Shown piece by piece: positions 53,075-61,773 of a DNA stretch of 64,000 bases. The translations under genes and the position numbers were made by a program. How positions within the stretch are numbered: position 1 is the stretch's first letter; every line of letters begins with the position of its first letter. The notes below the pieces were generated by a model. The model was not told the DNA's origin and searched no databases. It saw nothing but the letters and a program-made list of their open reading frames with translations. Location: NCBI RefSeq assembly GCF_019375555.1, contig NZ_JAHXDN010000006.1, positions 186,001-250,000 of the forward strand, given 5' to 3'. This DNA comes from Roseobacter insulae. GTDB taxonomy: Bacteria > Pseudomonadota > Alphaproteobacteria > Rhodobacterales > Rhodobacteraceae.

Positions 53075-53097
53075 CGGGCGCGTTGGGAGCACGCCCG
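53075..53097 (-). other. Intercistronic GC hairpin after the galactoside binding-protein gene
   Basis: Read on the minus strand, CGGGCGTG and CGCGCCCG pair over 8 bp (one U-G wobble) around a CTCCCAA loop, 14 bp after the binding-protein stop. The wobble pairs only in minus-strand RNA, consistent with function in this transcript. Same placement as the hairpins in the other ABC operons. Confidence 0.65.
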
Positions 53098-53110
53098 ACC
53101 TGTCATCAGC

Positions 53111-54367
53111 TTACTTGTAGACGCGTTCCTGAACCTTATCGAGACGCTTGAGGATGTCGTCGAGGTTGTCCGGGAAGACCATGAACTCCTGCAGGCCCTG
53201 CATGGCTTCGGCAGCCATTTCCGCCGGGAAGTCACGGTCGAAGAACTGCGCCACGCCACCGGGAGAGTTTTCCGACAGCATGGTGAAGCCTTCGTTGAGG
53301 AACTTGTCGTCATCTACAGTGGACCCTGCGTTCACAGGCAGCTGACCAAGGTTTGCACCGTTGTTGATTTCAGACTGGACATTGGCCGAGACCACGAAGC
53401 GCAGGAATTCGCGTGCGGCTTCCTTGTTGGAGGCATTGGCCGGGATGTGGAAGGTGTCGGTTGGTGCGTCTTCCGCCAATGCGATCCCCGGCGTGATCTC
53501 GGGGAACTGGTAGAAGTCGAGCTTGCCGTCATCCAGACCCGCCTCGCGCAGCGGCGCCACGGCGAAGTTGCCTTTCAGGATCGCGGCAGCCTCGCCGTTC
53601 ACGATGAAGGGCAGCGATTCCTGCCAGCTGTAGTTCTGGTGGTTGTCAACGAAGGCACCCATGTCAATCAGCTCGCGCCAGTTGGCGAAGGTCTGCTTGA
53701 CACGGTCATCGGTCCATTTGACGTCGCCGTTAGCCAGTTCCATGTGGAAGTCAAAGCCGTGGGTCCGCATGTTGAGATAGTCGAACCAGCCGCCCGCGGT
53801 CCACAGGAACTTGGTGCCGATGGTGTAGCATTTGCGGCCCGAATCGAGGATCGCCTGGCAGTTGGATTTCATCTCCTCGAAGGTGGCAGGCTCGTTCAGG
53901 CCCAGCTCTTCGTAGATGTCCTTGCGGTAATAGATGCCCCACTGGTAATATGTGTAAGGCACGCCCCACTGCTTGCCGTCGATGGTCATCGCGCCCTTGG
54001 TGGAGGCGAGGTTGTCGGCAATCGCGGGCTCTGCCCAGAGGTCGGAGACGTCCTCGAAAAGGCCGGCCTTTACATAGGGGCTCATCCGGTTGGCCGCATA
54101 CCATGTGGCCACGTCCGGCGCATCCGCCGTCAGGAAGTTGCGGATCTGTGTTTTATAGGCTTCGCGGTCGATCACCGTGGTTTCGATGTTCAGGCCGGGA
54201 TGCTCCGCGCCGAAATCCGCGATCATCTTTTCCATTGTTGCGCGCGGCGCCGGGTTGGAAGTGTCGAGGAAGATTTTCAGGTCGCCCGTCAGCTCTGCCG
54301 TAGCGGTGCCGGCAAGCATCGTGGAACCCGCCAATGCCATGAGCATTGATTTGGTGGTGAAACGCAT
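53111..54367 (-). CDS. Galactoside ABC transporter, periplasmic binding protein
   Basis: 418 residues, solute-binding family 1. Signal peptide ends at TATA (residue 24), mature start ELTGDLKIF. GGGAGGA precedes the ATG on the minus strand. First gene of the galactoside operon and divergent from the IclR regulator. The ligand is probably an alpha- or beta-galactoside because both glycosidases lie in the same operon; not determinable from sequence. Confidence 0.9.
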   Translation of the reverse strand: MRFTTKSMLMALAGSTMLAGTATAELTGDLKIFLDTSNPAPRATMEKMIADFGAEHPGLNIETTVIDREAYKTQIRNFLTADAPDVATWYAANRMSPYVKAGLFEDVSDLWAEPAIADNLASTKGAMTIDGKQWGVPYTYYQWGIYYRKDIYEELGLNEPATFEEMKSNCQAILDSGRKCYTIGTKFLWTAGGWFDYLNMRTHGFDFHMELANGDVKWTDDRVKQTFANWRELIDMGAFVDNHQNYSWQESLPFIVNGEAAAILKGNFAVAPLREAGLDDGKLDFYQFPEITPGIALAEDAPTDTFHIPANASNKEAAREFLRFVVSANVQSEINNGANLGQLPVNAGSTVDDDKFLNEGFTMLSENSPGGVAQFFDRDFPAEMAAEAMQGLQEFMVFPDNLDDILKRLDKVQERVYK

Positions 54368-54409
54368 GGTGTCCTCCCTAAGGTACGTGCGATATTTTAA
54401 CGTCTAGGT

Positions 54410-54475
54410 GGTTCCATTATTTGAAACCAAGTTTTATATATTGAAAACTACACTGCAATCTGCCTAGACTGTCAA
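54410..54475 (-). promoter_or_regulatory. Predicted promoter and tandem IclR-type operators of the galactoside operon
   Basis: On the minus strand TTGACA (54475-54470) and TGTAGT (54452-54447) are spaced by 17 bp. Two imperfect palindromes follow: GTTTT-N8-AAAAC at 54431-54448, over the -10/start, and GGTTCC-N7-GAAACC at 54410-54428 just downstream. Both contain TTGAAA(A)C arms like known IclR-family sites. The layout is that of a promoter repressed by the divergent IclR regulator. Confidence 0.55.
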
Positions 54476-54594
54476 CCATGTTCTTCGTGTCAACGGAGAT
54501 CAAGCGATGTTTCAGGAGGGGCGGCGCGCGGGATCCGGGGAGGGTGATCGCGCCATGCAGAAGCACCGCAATGACGCAAGGGAGGCGCTGATAG

Positions 54595-55386
54595 ATGTCC
54601 GGCGACGGCACTGTAGGAAAAGCACTAGACGTGTTGGATCAGGTTGCACGCCACCGGCACCCGGTGCGGTTCGGCACGCTGTTGGCGAACAGCGATTTCC
54701 CAAAGGCGACGCTGTACCGGTTTCTGCAGACGCTGACGAATCAGGGCATGCTGCAATATGACCCCGACCGGCAGACCTACAGCCTGGGGGTGCGCCTTGT
54801 GCGGCTGGCGCATGCGGCCTGGACCCAGAGTTCACTGGCGCCCATCGCGCGGCCGTTTCTTGATCAGCTGAGTTCGGACGTCGGGCACACGGTGCACCTG
54901 GCCCAGCTGGACAATGCGCAGGTGCTCTATGTCGACAAGCGTAACGCCGCGCAACCCATTGAAATGTATAGTGATGCTGGCAAGGTGGGGCCAGCCTACT
55001 GTACCGGTGTCGGTAAGGCGATGATGGCCTTCCTGCCGGAGGAGGATCTGGCGCGTATCATCAAGCAGCAGTCTTTCCACCGCTTCACCGACCAGACCTA
55101 TACCAGCGCGGCGGCGTTGCGCGCCGAGCTTCAGGCGATCCGCGAGCGCGGCTACGCCTTTGACCGTGAAGAGCATGAACCCGGCATCATCTGCATCGCG
55201 CAGCCCATTCTGTCAGACCGGGGCCGGGTGATGGGCGGGCTGTCGATCACCGGATCGACCCGGACCATCACGCTGACGCAGCTGGAGGCCCTGACGCCCC
55301 GGCTGGCGCATACCGCACAATCCATTGCCACCGTGGCGCAAGCCTGGCGGTTCCCCGATTCAAACCTTCAAAAGACAGGGACATAG
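54595..55386 (+). CDS. IclR-family transcriptional regulator of galactoside use
   Basis: 263 residues. N-terminal winged helix-turn-helix (VGKALDVLDQVARHRHPVRFGTLLANSDFPKATLYRFLQTL) and C-terminal IclR effector domain with GPAYCTGVGKAMMAFLP and GYAFDREEHEPGIICIAQPI. GGGAGG precedes the ATG. Divergent from the galactoside operon and followed 4 bp later by a transporter ATPase. It likely represses both directions until a galactose metabolite binds (inference). Confidence 0.9.
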   Translation: MSGDGTVGKALDVLDQVARHRHPVRFGTLLANSDFPKATLYRFLQTLTNQGMLQYDPDRQTYSLGVRLVRLAHAAWTQSSLAPIARPFLDQLSSDVGHTVHLAQLDNAQVLYVDKRNAAQPIEMYSDAGKVGPAYCTGVGKAMMAFLPEEDLARIIKQQSFHRFTDQTYTSAAALRAELQAIRERGYAFDREEHEPGIICIAQPILSDRGRVMGGLSITGSTRTITLTQLEALTPRLAHTAQSIATVAQAWRFPDSNLQKTGT

Positions 55387-55390
55387 AAAA

Positions 55391-56449
55391 ATGACAGGTG
55401 TCACACTCAATCAGGCCGTCAAGCGCTATGGCGACGTTCAGGTGATCCACGGTGTTGATCTGCAAGTCGAGGACGGCGAGTTCTGCGTCTTCGTTGGCCC
55501 GTCCGGCTGCGGCAAGTCGACATTGCTGCGGATGATCGCGGGGCTGGAAGAAACCAGCGACGGCAAGATCCACATCGGCGAGCGGGACGTGACCAGGATG
55601 GACCCGTCGGAGCGCGGTGTCGCAATGGTGTTCCAGACCTACGCGCTTTATCCGCATATGACGGTCAAGGAGAACATGGGGTTCGGTCTGAAGATGAACG
55701 GTTTTCCCAAATCCGAGATCGACAGCAAGGTCAAGGCGGCCTCGGACGTGCTGAAGCTGGATGTCTATCTCGACCGCAAGCCCGCGGCCCTGTCCGGGGG
55801 GCAGCGTCAGCGGGTCGCCATTGGCCGGGCGATCGTGCGCGGGCCGGAGGTGTTCCTGTTTGATGAGCCGCTGTCCAACCTCGATGCCGAGCTGCGGGTC
55901 GAGATGCGGGTGGAAATCGCCCGGCTGCACAAGGAAATCGGGGCCACGATGGTTTACGTGACCCACGATCAGGTCGAAGCGATGACGCTGGCCGACAAGA
56001 TCGTGGTGCTGCGCGCGGGATATATCGAGCAGGTGGGCGCGCCGTTGGAGCTTTACCGCGATCCGGACAACAAGTTCGTCGCCGGGTTTATCGGCTCGCC
56101 CGCCATGAATTTCCTCGAAGGCACGGTGACCGAGGGCGGTGTGGAGGTCCCCGGACTGGGCCGCACGGTGCCCGTTGACGTGACGTTGCCCGCCAAGGGA
56201 ACCGCGGTGATTCTGGGCATCCGGCCCGAACACCTTGACGTGCACATCGGGCAGGGGGCGTTGAAGGCTGAACTGTCCGAGGCGCTGGGTGGCGTGTCGT
56301 ACCTGCACCTCGACACCCCCACCGGTGAACGCATCATCGTCGAGGAACGGGGCGACGAGCGGGCGAATGAGGGCGATACGGTCGACGTTACCTTCGAAGC
56401 GCGCCGTGCCATGCTGTTCGAGAAAGAAAGCGAGCAGCGCATTCGCTGA
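55391..56449 (+). CDS. ABC transporter ATP-binding protein (MalK/UgpC type) for the galactoside system
   Basis: 352 residues. Walker [10 protein letters not shown] at 36-44, Q-loop VFQTYALYPHM, signature [14 protein letters not shown], Walker [12 protein letters not shown], switch His [10 protein letters not shown] and a C-terminal TOBE-like domain with ILGIRPEHLDVHI. The minus-strand transporter genes lack an ATPase, so this gene, split off beyond the IclR regulator, most likely supplies it. Start ATG 55391 lies 4 bp after the iclR-type stop with only a weak CAGGGA ribosome site. Confidence 0.9.
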   Translation: MTGVTLNQAVKRYGDVQVIHGVDLQVEDGEFCVFVGPSGCGKSTLLRMIAGLEETSDGKIHIGERDVTRMDPSERGVAMVFQTYALYPHMTVKENMGFGLKMNGFPKSEIDSKVKAASDVLKLDVYLDRKPAALSGGQRQRVAIGRAIVRGPEVFLFDEPLSNLDAELRVEMRVEIARLHKEIGATMVYVTHDQVEAMTLADKIVVLRAGYIEQVGAPLELYRDPDNKFVAGFIGSPAMNFLEGTVTEGGVEVPGLGRTVPVDVTLPAKGTAVILGIRPEHLDVHIGQGALKAELSEALGGVSYLHLDTPTGERIIVEERGDERANEGDTVDVTFEARRAMLFEKESEQRIR

Positions 56450-56828
56450 CGTTACCGCCGCCTGCCTCGCAAGCGAATATGTTTTAGGTTTAAAATATTT
56501 TCCCTTGAAGCAAATTGCGACTCACCCTAACATTTGGTGAGGGGCGCAGGGCAACTGTGCCTCCCTTTCAGAGGTGTTCGCAGGCTATGGGCGCATTTTT
56601 TCACGGGCGATTTCACAAGATACGTCTTGTCCTCCGCAGTTCTGTGCAATGCCGGGAAAACAGGGGTAATTGTTCGAATAGTGATAACAATGCCCGCGAT
56701 GTCGCGAACAATACCCCTGTATCATCGCTTTTTGTGCATGAAATGACATCCGGTAAGATGATAGGTCGCTGCTTTCGGGGAGCTGATTTCGCGGCGTGGC
56801 AGCCCGCGCCAGTCGCCGGGGGCTGCTG
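56450..56828 (+). promoter_or_regulatory. 379-bp regulatory region ahead of the tryptophan/kynurenine operon
   Basis: No gene is supported here. Visible structure in order: AT-rich palindrome AAAATATTTT (56492-56501); a weak promoter-like TTGAAG (56505) -17 bp- TAACAT (56528); stem CTCACC/GGTGAG (56521-56541); an RNA-type stem GGGCGCAG/CTGTGCCT with two wobbles (56542-56562); ACAAGA-TACG-TCTTGT (56615-56630); and the large inverted repeat at 56661-56719. The length and density of symmetric elements contrast with the short gaps elsewhere. I did not recognise a known riboswitch. Confidence 0.5.
56661..56719. repeat. Long bulged inverted repeat with three ATTGTT half-sites
   Basis: CAGGGGTAATTGTTCG (56661-56676) and CGAACAATACCCCTG (56705-56719) are complementary over 15 bp with a single extra A. 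A third related half-site, AACAATGCCC, lies at 56686-56695 in the inverse orientation to the first. A palindrome CGCGA-TG-TCGCG occupies 56695-56706. It may be a multi-site operator for the tryptophan operon or, if transcribed, a strong leader hairpin. Confidence 0.6.
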
Positions 56829-58445
56829 ATGCTTCCGTCCGCGCATGTCGATACCTTCGCCCGGGACAACCTGCCGCCGGAGAGCGCCTGGCCGGACCTT
56901 CTGCTGGAGGGGTTTGCCTACCCGGATCGTCTGAATGCTGCCGTCGAACTGACCGACAGGATGGTGGAACGCGGTTTTGGCGATAACACCGCGCTGATCG
57001 GGAACGGTCGCCGACGGACCTATAAGGAATTGAGCGACTGGACCAACCGGCTGGCCCATGCGCTCGTTGACGACCTCGGGCTGAAACCGGGCAATCGCGT
57101 GCTGATCCGCTCTGCCAACAACCCGGCGATGGTGGCCTGCTGGCTGGCCGCCACGAAGGCCGGCGCCGTTGTCGTCAACACGATGCCGATGCTGCGCGCG
57201 GGCGAATTGACGGCGATTGTCGACAAGGCAGAGGTCAGCCATGCGCTGTGCGACACCCGGCTGATGGATGAAATGACCGCCTGTGCCAAATCCAGCAAGT
57301 TCCTAAAATCGGTTGTCGGCTTCGATGGCACCTCTAATCATGACGCGGAACTGGACCGGCTGGCGCTGGAAAAACCGGTGCAGTTCGCGGCGGCGGACAC
57401 GGCACAGGACGATGTGGCGCTGCTGGGGTTCACCTCCGGCACCACCGGCAGCCCCAAGGCGACGATGCATTTTCACCGCGACCTGCTGATCATCGCCGAT
57501 GGTTATGCCCGCGATGTGCTGGGCGTGGTGCCGGAGGATGTCTTTGTCGGCTCGCCGCCACTGGCCTTTACCTTCGGTCTTGGAGGGCTTGCGATCTTTC
57601 CGCTGCGTTTCGGAGCGGCGGCCACCCTGCTGGAGACAGCCTCGCCGCCCAATATGATCGAGATCATCGAGAAATACCGCGCAACCGTCTGTTTCACCGC
57701 GCCCACCGCCTACCGCGCGATGCTGGCGGCGATGGAGGAGGGGGCGGATCTGAGCAGCCTGCGTGCCGCTGTTTCCGCGGGCGAAACACTGCCCGCGCCG
57801 GTCTATCATGACTGGCAGGAAAAGACCGGCAAACCGATGCTGGACGGCATCGGGGCGACGGAGATGCTGCATATCTTCATTTCCAATCGGTTCGATGACC
57901 ACAAGGCGGCCTGCACCGGCAAGCCGGTGCGCGGATACGAGGCCAGGATCGTCGATGACGCAGGCCAGGAGGTGGCCACAGGGACCGTGGGCAGGCTGGC
58001 GGTGCGCGGCCCCACCGGGTGCCGGTATCTGGCCGATGACCGGCAGTTAGACTACGTCAGGGATGGCTGGAACATCACCGGCGACAGTTTCACGATGGAT
58101 GCAGAGGGCTATCTGCATTTCGCGGCCCGCAATGACGATATGATCGTCTCGTCCGGGTATAATATCGCCGGGCCGGAAGTGGAGGCCGCGCTGCTGTCGC
58201 ACCCTGCGGTGGCGGAATGCGGCGTGGTCGGGGCCCCCGACATCACCCGCGGCAGCATCGTGCAGGCCCATGTCGTGCTCGCCGACGGGTACCGGGGCGA
58301 CGCGCGGATGGTGAAAGACTTGCAGGATCATGTGAAAGCCACCATTGCACCTTACAAATACCCGCGCGACATACGCTTTATCGGCGCCCTGCCAAAGACG
58401 GCGACGGGCAAGATTCAACGTTTCGCCCTGAGAGAGCAGAGATGA
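56829..58445 (+). CDS. 2-aminobenzoate (anthranilate)-CoA ligase
   Basis: 538 residues, acyl-CoA synthetase family. The [15 protein letters not shown]-terminus is typical of benzoate/2-aminobenzoate-CoA ligases. P-loop [26 protein letters not shown] and the C-terminal catalytic Lys in TATGKIQRF are present. It activates anthranilate to 2-aminobenzoyl-CoA. Neighbouring kynA and kynU, which produce anthranilate from tryptophan, support anthranilate as substrate rather than benzoate. The ATG at 56829 has a weak ribosome site. Stop overlaps the kynA start (ATGA). Confidence 0.87.
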   Translation: MLPSAHVDTFARDNLPPESAWPDLLLEGFAYPDRLNAAVELTDRMVERGFGDNTALIGNGRRRTYKELSDWTNRLAHALVDDLGLKPGNRVLIRSANNPAMVACWLAATKAGAVVVNTMPMLRAGELTAIVDKAEVSHALCDTRLMDEMTACAKSSKFLKSVVGFDGTSNHDAELDRLALEKPVQFAAADTAQDDVALLGFTSGTTGSPKATMHFHRDLLIIADGYARDVLGVVPEDVFVGSPPLAFTFGLGGLAIFPLRFGAAATLLETASPPNMIEIIEKYRATVCFTAPTAYRAMLAAMEEGADLSSLRAAVSAGETLPAPVYHDWQEKTGKPMLDGIGATEMLHIFISNRFDDHKAACTGKPVRGYEARIVDDAGQEVATGTVGRLAVRGPTGCRYLADDRQLDYVRDGWNITGDSFTMDAEGYLHFAARNDDMIVSSGYNIAGPEVEAALLSHPAVAECGVVGAPDITRGSIVQAHVVLADGYRGDARMVKDLQDHVKATIAPYKYPRDIRFIGALPKTATGKIQRFALREQR

Positions 58446-59263
58446 CCGAGACCCCCTCGCACGGTGCGAAGATGGATTTCGCCCAAGACATGTCCTACGG
58501 CGACTACCTGAGCCTTGATCCGATCCTGAACGCGCAGCACCCCAGATCCGATGCGCATGACGAGATGCTCTTTATCGTCCAGCACCAGACCTCGGAGCTG
58601 TGGATGCGGCTGGCGATCCACGAACTCAGCGCCGCGCGCAGCTCCATCGCGCGGGGGGAGTTGCGGCCTGCTTTCAAGATGTTGTCGCGGGTGGCGCGAA
58701 TCTTTGAGCAGCTCAACAACGCCTGGGACGTGCTGCGGACGATGACGCCGAGCGAATACACCGCCTTCCGCCCGTCACTGGGCAATTCATCGGGGTTCCA
58801 GTCGCATCAGTACCGTCTGATCGAGTTCATTCTGGGCAACCGAAACGCCGGGTTGATGAAGCTGCACGCGCATAAGGCGGAGGCAACGGCCGCACTGGAA
58901 GCGGAACTGGCGCGCCCGAGCCTCTATCAGACCGCCCTGCATCTGCTGGCCGACCGCATGGGGCATGCAGACGTGGCAGGCGCACCCGGACGGACCGCCT
59001 GGCAGCCCGATGCGGCGATCCAGGACCTGTGGCAAAAGGTCTACGAGAACCCTGCGGAGTATTGGGAAATCTACGAGCTGGCGGAGAAGCTGGTTGATCT
59101 GGAGGATTACTTCCGGCGCTGGCGGTTCAACCATGTCACGACCGTGGAGCGCATCATCGGCTTCAAGCGTGGTACGGGTGGCACGTCAGGTGTTGGCTAT
59201 TTGCGCAAAATGCTGGAAGTTGAGCTGTTTCCGGAACTCTGGCACGTAAGAGGGGCCCTGTAG
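58442..59263 (+). CDS. kynA: Tryptophan 2,3-dioxygenase
   Basis: 273 residues, the usual bacterial length. Opens the indole ring of tryptophan to N-formylkynurenine. Active-site His48 lies in QHQTSELW; the haem ligand His231 in [23 protein letters not shown]. The start ATG overlaps the ligase stop, and the next gene starts at the base after its stop. Kynurenine formamidase, needed between KynA and KynU, is not in the window. Confidence 0.95.
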   Translation: MTETPSHGAKMDFAQDMSYGDYLSLDPILNAQHPRSDAHDEMLFIVQHQTSELWMRLAIHELSAARSSIARGELRPAFKMLSRVARIFEQLNNAWDVLRTMTPSEYTAFRPSLGNSSGFQSHQYRLIEFILGNRNAGLMKLHAHKAEATAALEAELARPSLYQTALHLLADRMGHADVAGAPGRTAWQPDAAIQDLWQKVYENPAEYWEIYELAEKLVDLEDYFRRWRFNHVTTVERIIGFKRGTGGTSGVGYLRKMLEVELFPELWHVRGAL

Positions 59264-60454
59264 GTGTCTGAAATACTTAGAAAAGACGTCTTCTCCTTGC
59301 CGGAGGGAGTGATCTACCTCGATGGCAATTCGCTGGGGCCGATGCCGCGGAACATGCCCGAGACGCTCAGCCGAATGGTGTCCAGCGAATGGGGGCAGTT
59401 GCTGATCAAGGGCTGGAATGCCGCCGGGTGGATGGACCAGCCCTCGCGCATTGGCGACATGGTGGCCCGTCTGATCGGCGCACCGCAGGGCACCGTGGTG
59501 ATGGGCGATACCCTGTCGATCAAGGTGTACCAGGCGGTGGCGGCAGGGCTGAAGATGACCCCGGGACGCCGCGTGATCCTGTCGGACACGGGCAATTTTC
59601 CAACAGACCTTTATATGGTCGAGGGGCTGATCCGGACGCTGGATCAGGGGTATGAGCTGCGCACCGTGGCCCCGGAGGATGTGGCGGCGGCCATCGGCGA
59701 TGACATCGCGGTGGTGATGCTGACGCAGGTCGACTACCGCACGGGCCGCCTGCACGATATGGACGCGATCACGCAACGGGCGCATCAGCATGGGGCGGTG
59801 ATGGTCTGGGATCTGGCGCATTCCGCCGGGGCGATTCCGGTCGACCTTGCCGCCTCCAATGCCGAAATGGCGGTGGGATGCACCTATAAATACCTCAATG
59901 GCGGCCCGGGCGCGCCCGCCTTCATCTACGTCCGGTCCGATCTGGCGGAGACGATACAGCCCGCGCTCAGCGGTTGGCTGGGGCATGAGGCGCCCTTTGA
60001 TTTCGCGATGAATTATCGCCCCGGGCCCGGGATCGAGCGGATGCGCGTGGGCACGCCGCCGGTGATGCAGATGACCGCGCTGGAAGAAGCGATGCGCGTC
60101 TGGGACGATGTGGACATGCGGGCGTTGCGCGCCGCCTCCATTGCCCTGCAGGAACAGTTCATCGCGGATGTCGAGGCGCGGGTGCCCGCGCTGACGCTGG
60201 CCAGTCCGCGCGATCCGGACGCGCGCGGCAGCCAGGTGTCATTCCGGTTCGAGCATGGCTATGCCGCGATGCAGGCGCTGATCCATATGGATGTGATCGG
60301 CGATTTTCGCGCGCCCGACATCATGCGCTTTGGCTTCACGCCGCTTTACATCGATGCCGGTGACGTCACCGAAGCGGTTGATCGCATCGCCAAAGTGATG
60401 GACGACAAGCTTTGGGATGATCCAAAGTACAAGACACGCAACAGGGTGACCTGA
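59264..60454 (+). CDS. kynU: Kynureninase
   Basis: 396 residues, PLP aminotransferase class V fold. YLDGNSLGPMP N-terminus, pyridoxal Lys209 in TYKYLNGGPGAP, and the Asp-containing VWDLAHSAGAIPVDL segment are characteristic. Cleaves kynurenine to anthranilate and alanine. GTG start adjoins the kynA stop directly. Anthranilate would then be taken by the CoA ligase encoded two genes upstream. Confidence 0.95.
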   Translation: MSEILRKDVFSLPEGVIYLDGNSLGPMPRNMPETLSRMVSSEWGQLLIKGWNAAGWMDQPSRIGDMVARLIGAPQGTVVMGDTLSIKVYQAVAAGLKMTPGRRVILSDTGNFPTDLYMVEGLIRTLDQGYELRTVAPEDVAAAIGDDIAVVMLTQVDYRTGRLHDMDAITQRAHQHGAVMVWDLAHSAGAIPVDLAASNAEMAVGCTYKYLNGGPGAPAFIYVRSDLAETIQPALSGWLGHEAPFDFAMNYRPGPGIERMRVGTPPVMQMTALEEAMRVWDDVDMRALRAASIALQEQFIADVEARVPALTLASPRDPDARGSQVSFRFEHGYAAMQALIHMDVIGDFRAPDIMRFGFTPLYIDAGDVTEAVDRIAKVMDDKLWDDPKYKTRNRVT

Positions 60455-60527
60455 CATTTGAACCACGGCTTTCAGGCCGGGCCATAAGCGGGGTGCGAAG
60501 ACGCCTCACCAACACGGGAGATACGAG

Positions 60528-61676
60528 ATGAATTTAAGATCATGGGTTCTGGCGGCGGGATTGACCGCCCTTGCCACCGCCGGTCTGGCGGATGGTCATG
60601 GCGGCAAGGTCAAGGTCGGCATGATCACCACCCTGTCGGGCGGTGGTGCGGGCCTTGGCATTGATGTGCGCGACGGGTTCATGCTGGCCGCGAAAATGGC
60701 GGGCAACGAGAACCTCGAAGTGGTGATCGAGGATGACCAGCGCAAACCGGAAATCGCGGTGCAGCTGGCCGACAAGATGATCCAGTCGGAAAAGGTCGAC
60801 ATCATGACCGGGATCATCTGGTCGAACCTCGCCATGGCCGTGGTGCCTGCCGCGACCGCGCAGGGTAAATTCTATATCTCGCCCAATGCCGGCCCTTCGG
60901 CGCTGGCGGGCAAGGGCTGCCATCCGCTTTATTTCAACGTGGCCTGGCAGAACGACAATCTGCACGAGGCGGCAGGCGCTTACGCCAATGACGCAGGGTA
61001 TAAAAACAGCTTTATCCTCGCGCCGAATTACCCGGCGGGCCAGGATGCCCTGACCGGCTACAAGCGGATGTATGGCGGTGCGCTTGCGGGTGAGGTCTAT
61101 ACCAAGCTGGGCCAGACCGACTATGCCGCCGAGATTGCGCAGATCCGCGCGTCGGGGGCGGATTCGGTCTTCTTCTTCCTGCCCGGCGGCATGGGGATTT
61201 CCTTTTTGAAACAATATGCTGGATCGGGCGTGGACCTGCCGGTAGTTGGCCCTGCCTTCAGTTTCGATCAGGGCATTTTGCAGGCCGTGGGCGATGCGGC
61301 GCTGGGGGTGAAGAACACCTCGCAGTGGAACAAGGACCTCGACACCCCGGCGAATGCCGCTTTCGTGCAGGCGTTTCAGGCCGAATACGGACGTCTGCCC
61401 TCGCTCTATGCGAGCCAGGGCTATGATGCGGCCAATCTGATCCTCAGCGCGATGGCCGAAGCCGATGTCAGCGACGCGGATGCCTTCCGCGCCGCCCTGG
61501 CCGCCGCCAAGTTCGATTCGGTGCGCGGCGATTTCAGGTTCGGGCCGAACCAGCATCCCATTCAGGACTATTACGTACGCGAAGTGATCAAGGAAGGGGA
61601 TGTCTTCACCAACAAGATCATCTCCGCCAGTCTCACCGACCACGCGGATGCCTATGCCGCCGAGTGCAGCTACTGA
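60528..61676 (+). CDS. ABC transporter binding protein, branched-chain amino acid/aromatic type
   Basis: 382 residues, Peripla_BP_6 family. Signal peptide to Ala21, mature start DGHGGKVKVGMITTLSG. GGGAGA precedes the ATG. It lies in the kyn operon and the following LivH/LivM/LivG genes form its transporter. The likely substrate is an aromatic compound of the pathway, such as tryptophan, kynurenine or anthranilate (inference from context). A perfect hairpin follows the gene. Confidence 0.9.
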   Translation: MNLRSWVLAAGLTALATAGLADGHGGKVKVGMITTLSGGGAGLGIDVRDGFMLAAKMAGNENLEVVIEDDQRKPEIAVQLADKMIQSEKVDIMTGIIWSNLAMAVVPAATAQGKFYISPNAGPSALAGKGCHPLYFNVAWQNDNLHEAAGAYANDAGYKNSFILAPNYPAGQDALTGYKRMYGGALAGEVYTKLGQTDYAAEIAQIRASGADSVFFFLPGGMGISFLKQYAGSGVDLPVVGPAFSFDQGILQAVGDAALGVKNTSQWNKDLDTPANAAFVQAFQAEYGRLPSLYASQGYDAANLILSAMAEADVSDADAFRAALAAAKFDSVRGDFRFGPNQHPIQDYYVREVIKEGDVFTNKIISASLTDHADAYAAECSY

Positions 61677-61683
61677 TCCGATG

Positions 61684-61711
61684 ACCGCCCCGGAGACAGT
61701 TTCGGGGCGGT
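61684..61711 (+). other. Intercistronic GC hairpin after the binding-protein gene
   Basis: ACCGCCCCG and CGGGGCGGT form a perfect 9-bp stem, extendable by two pairs around a GACAGT loop, 7 bp after the stop and followed by ATTTCCTCT. It is the fifth case of a hairpin between a binding-protein gene and its permease gene in this window. Confidence 0.75.
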
Positions 61712-61773
61712 ATTTCCTCTAACCGTGATCCTTCACAGCGCGGCGCGGGCCGCGATCCCGGAGCGTTTGCCCC

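Noticed and set aside
56521-56562. Adjacent stems resembling a riboswitch or small RNA
   Set aside because: I compared by eye with glycine, SAM-II, SAH, ykkC and SRP RNA features and saw no match; kept only as structure in the leader region.
56515-56829. Possible small protein of about 104 codons in the kyn leader
   Set aside because: No ribosome site, no family resemblance, and it runs through the inverted repeats; more likely non-coding regulatory DNA.
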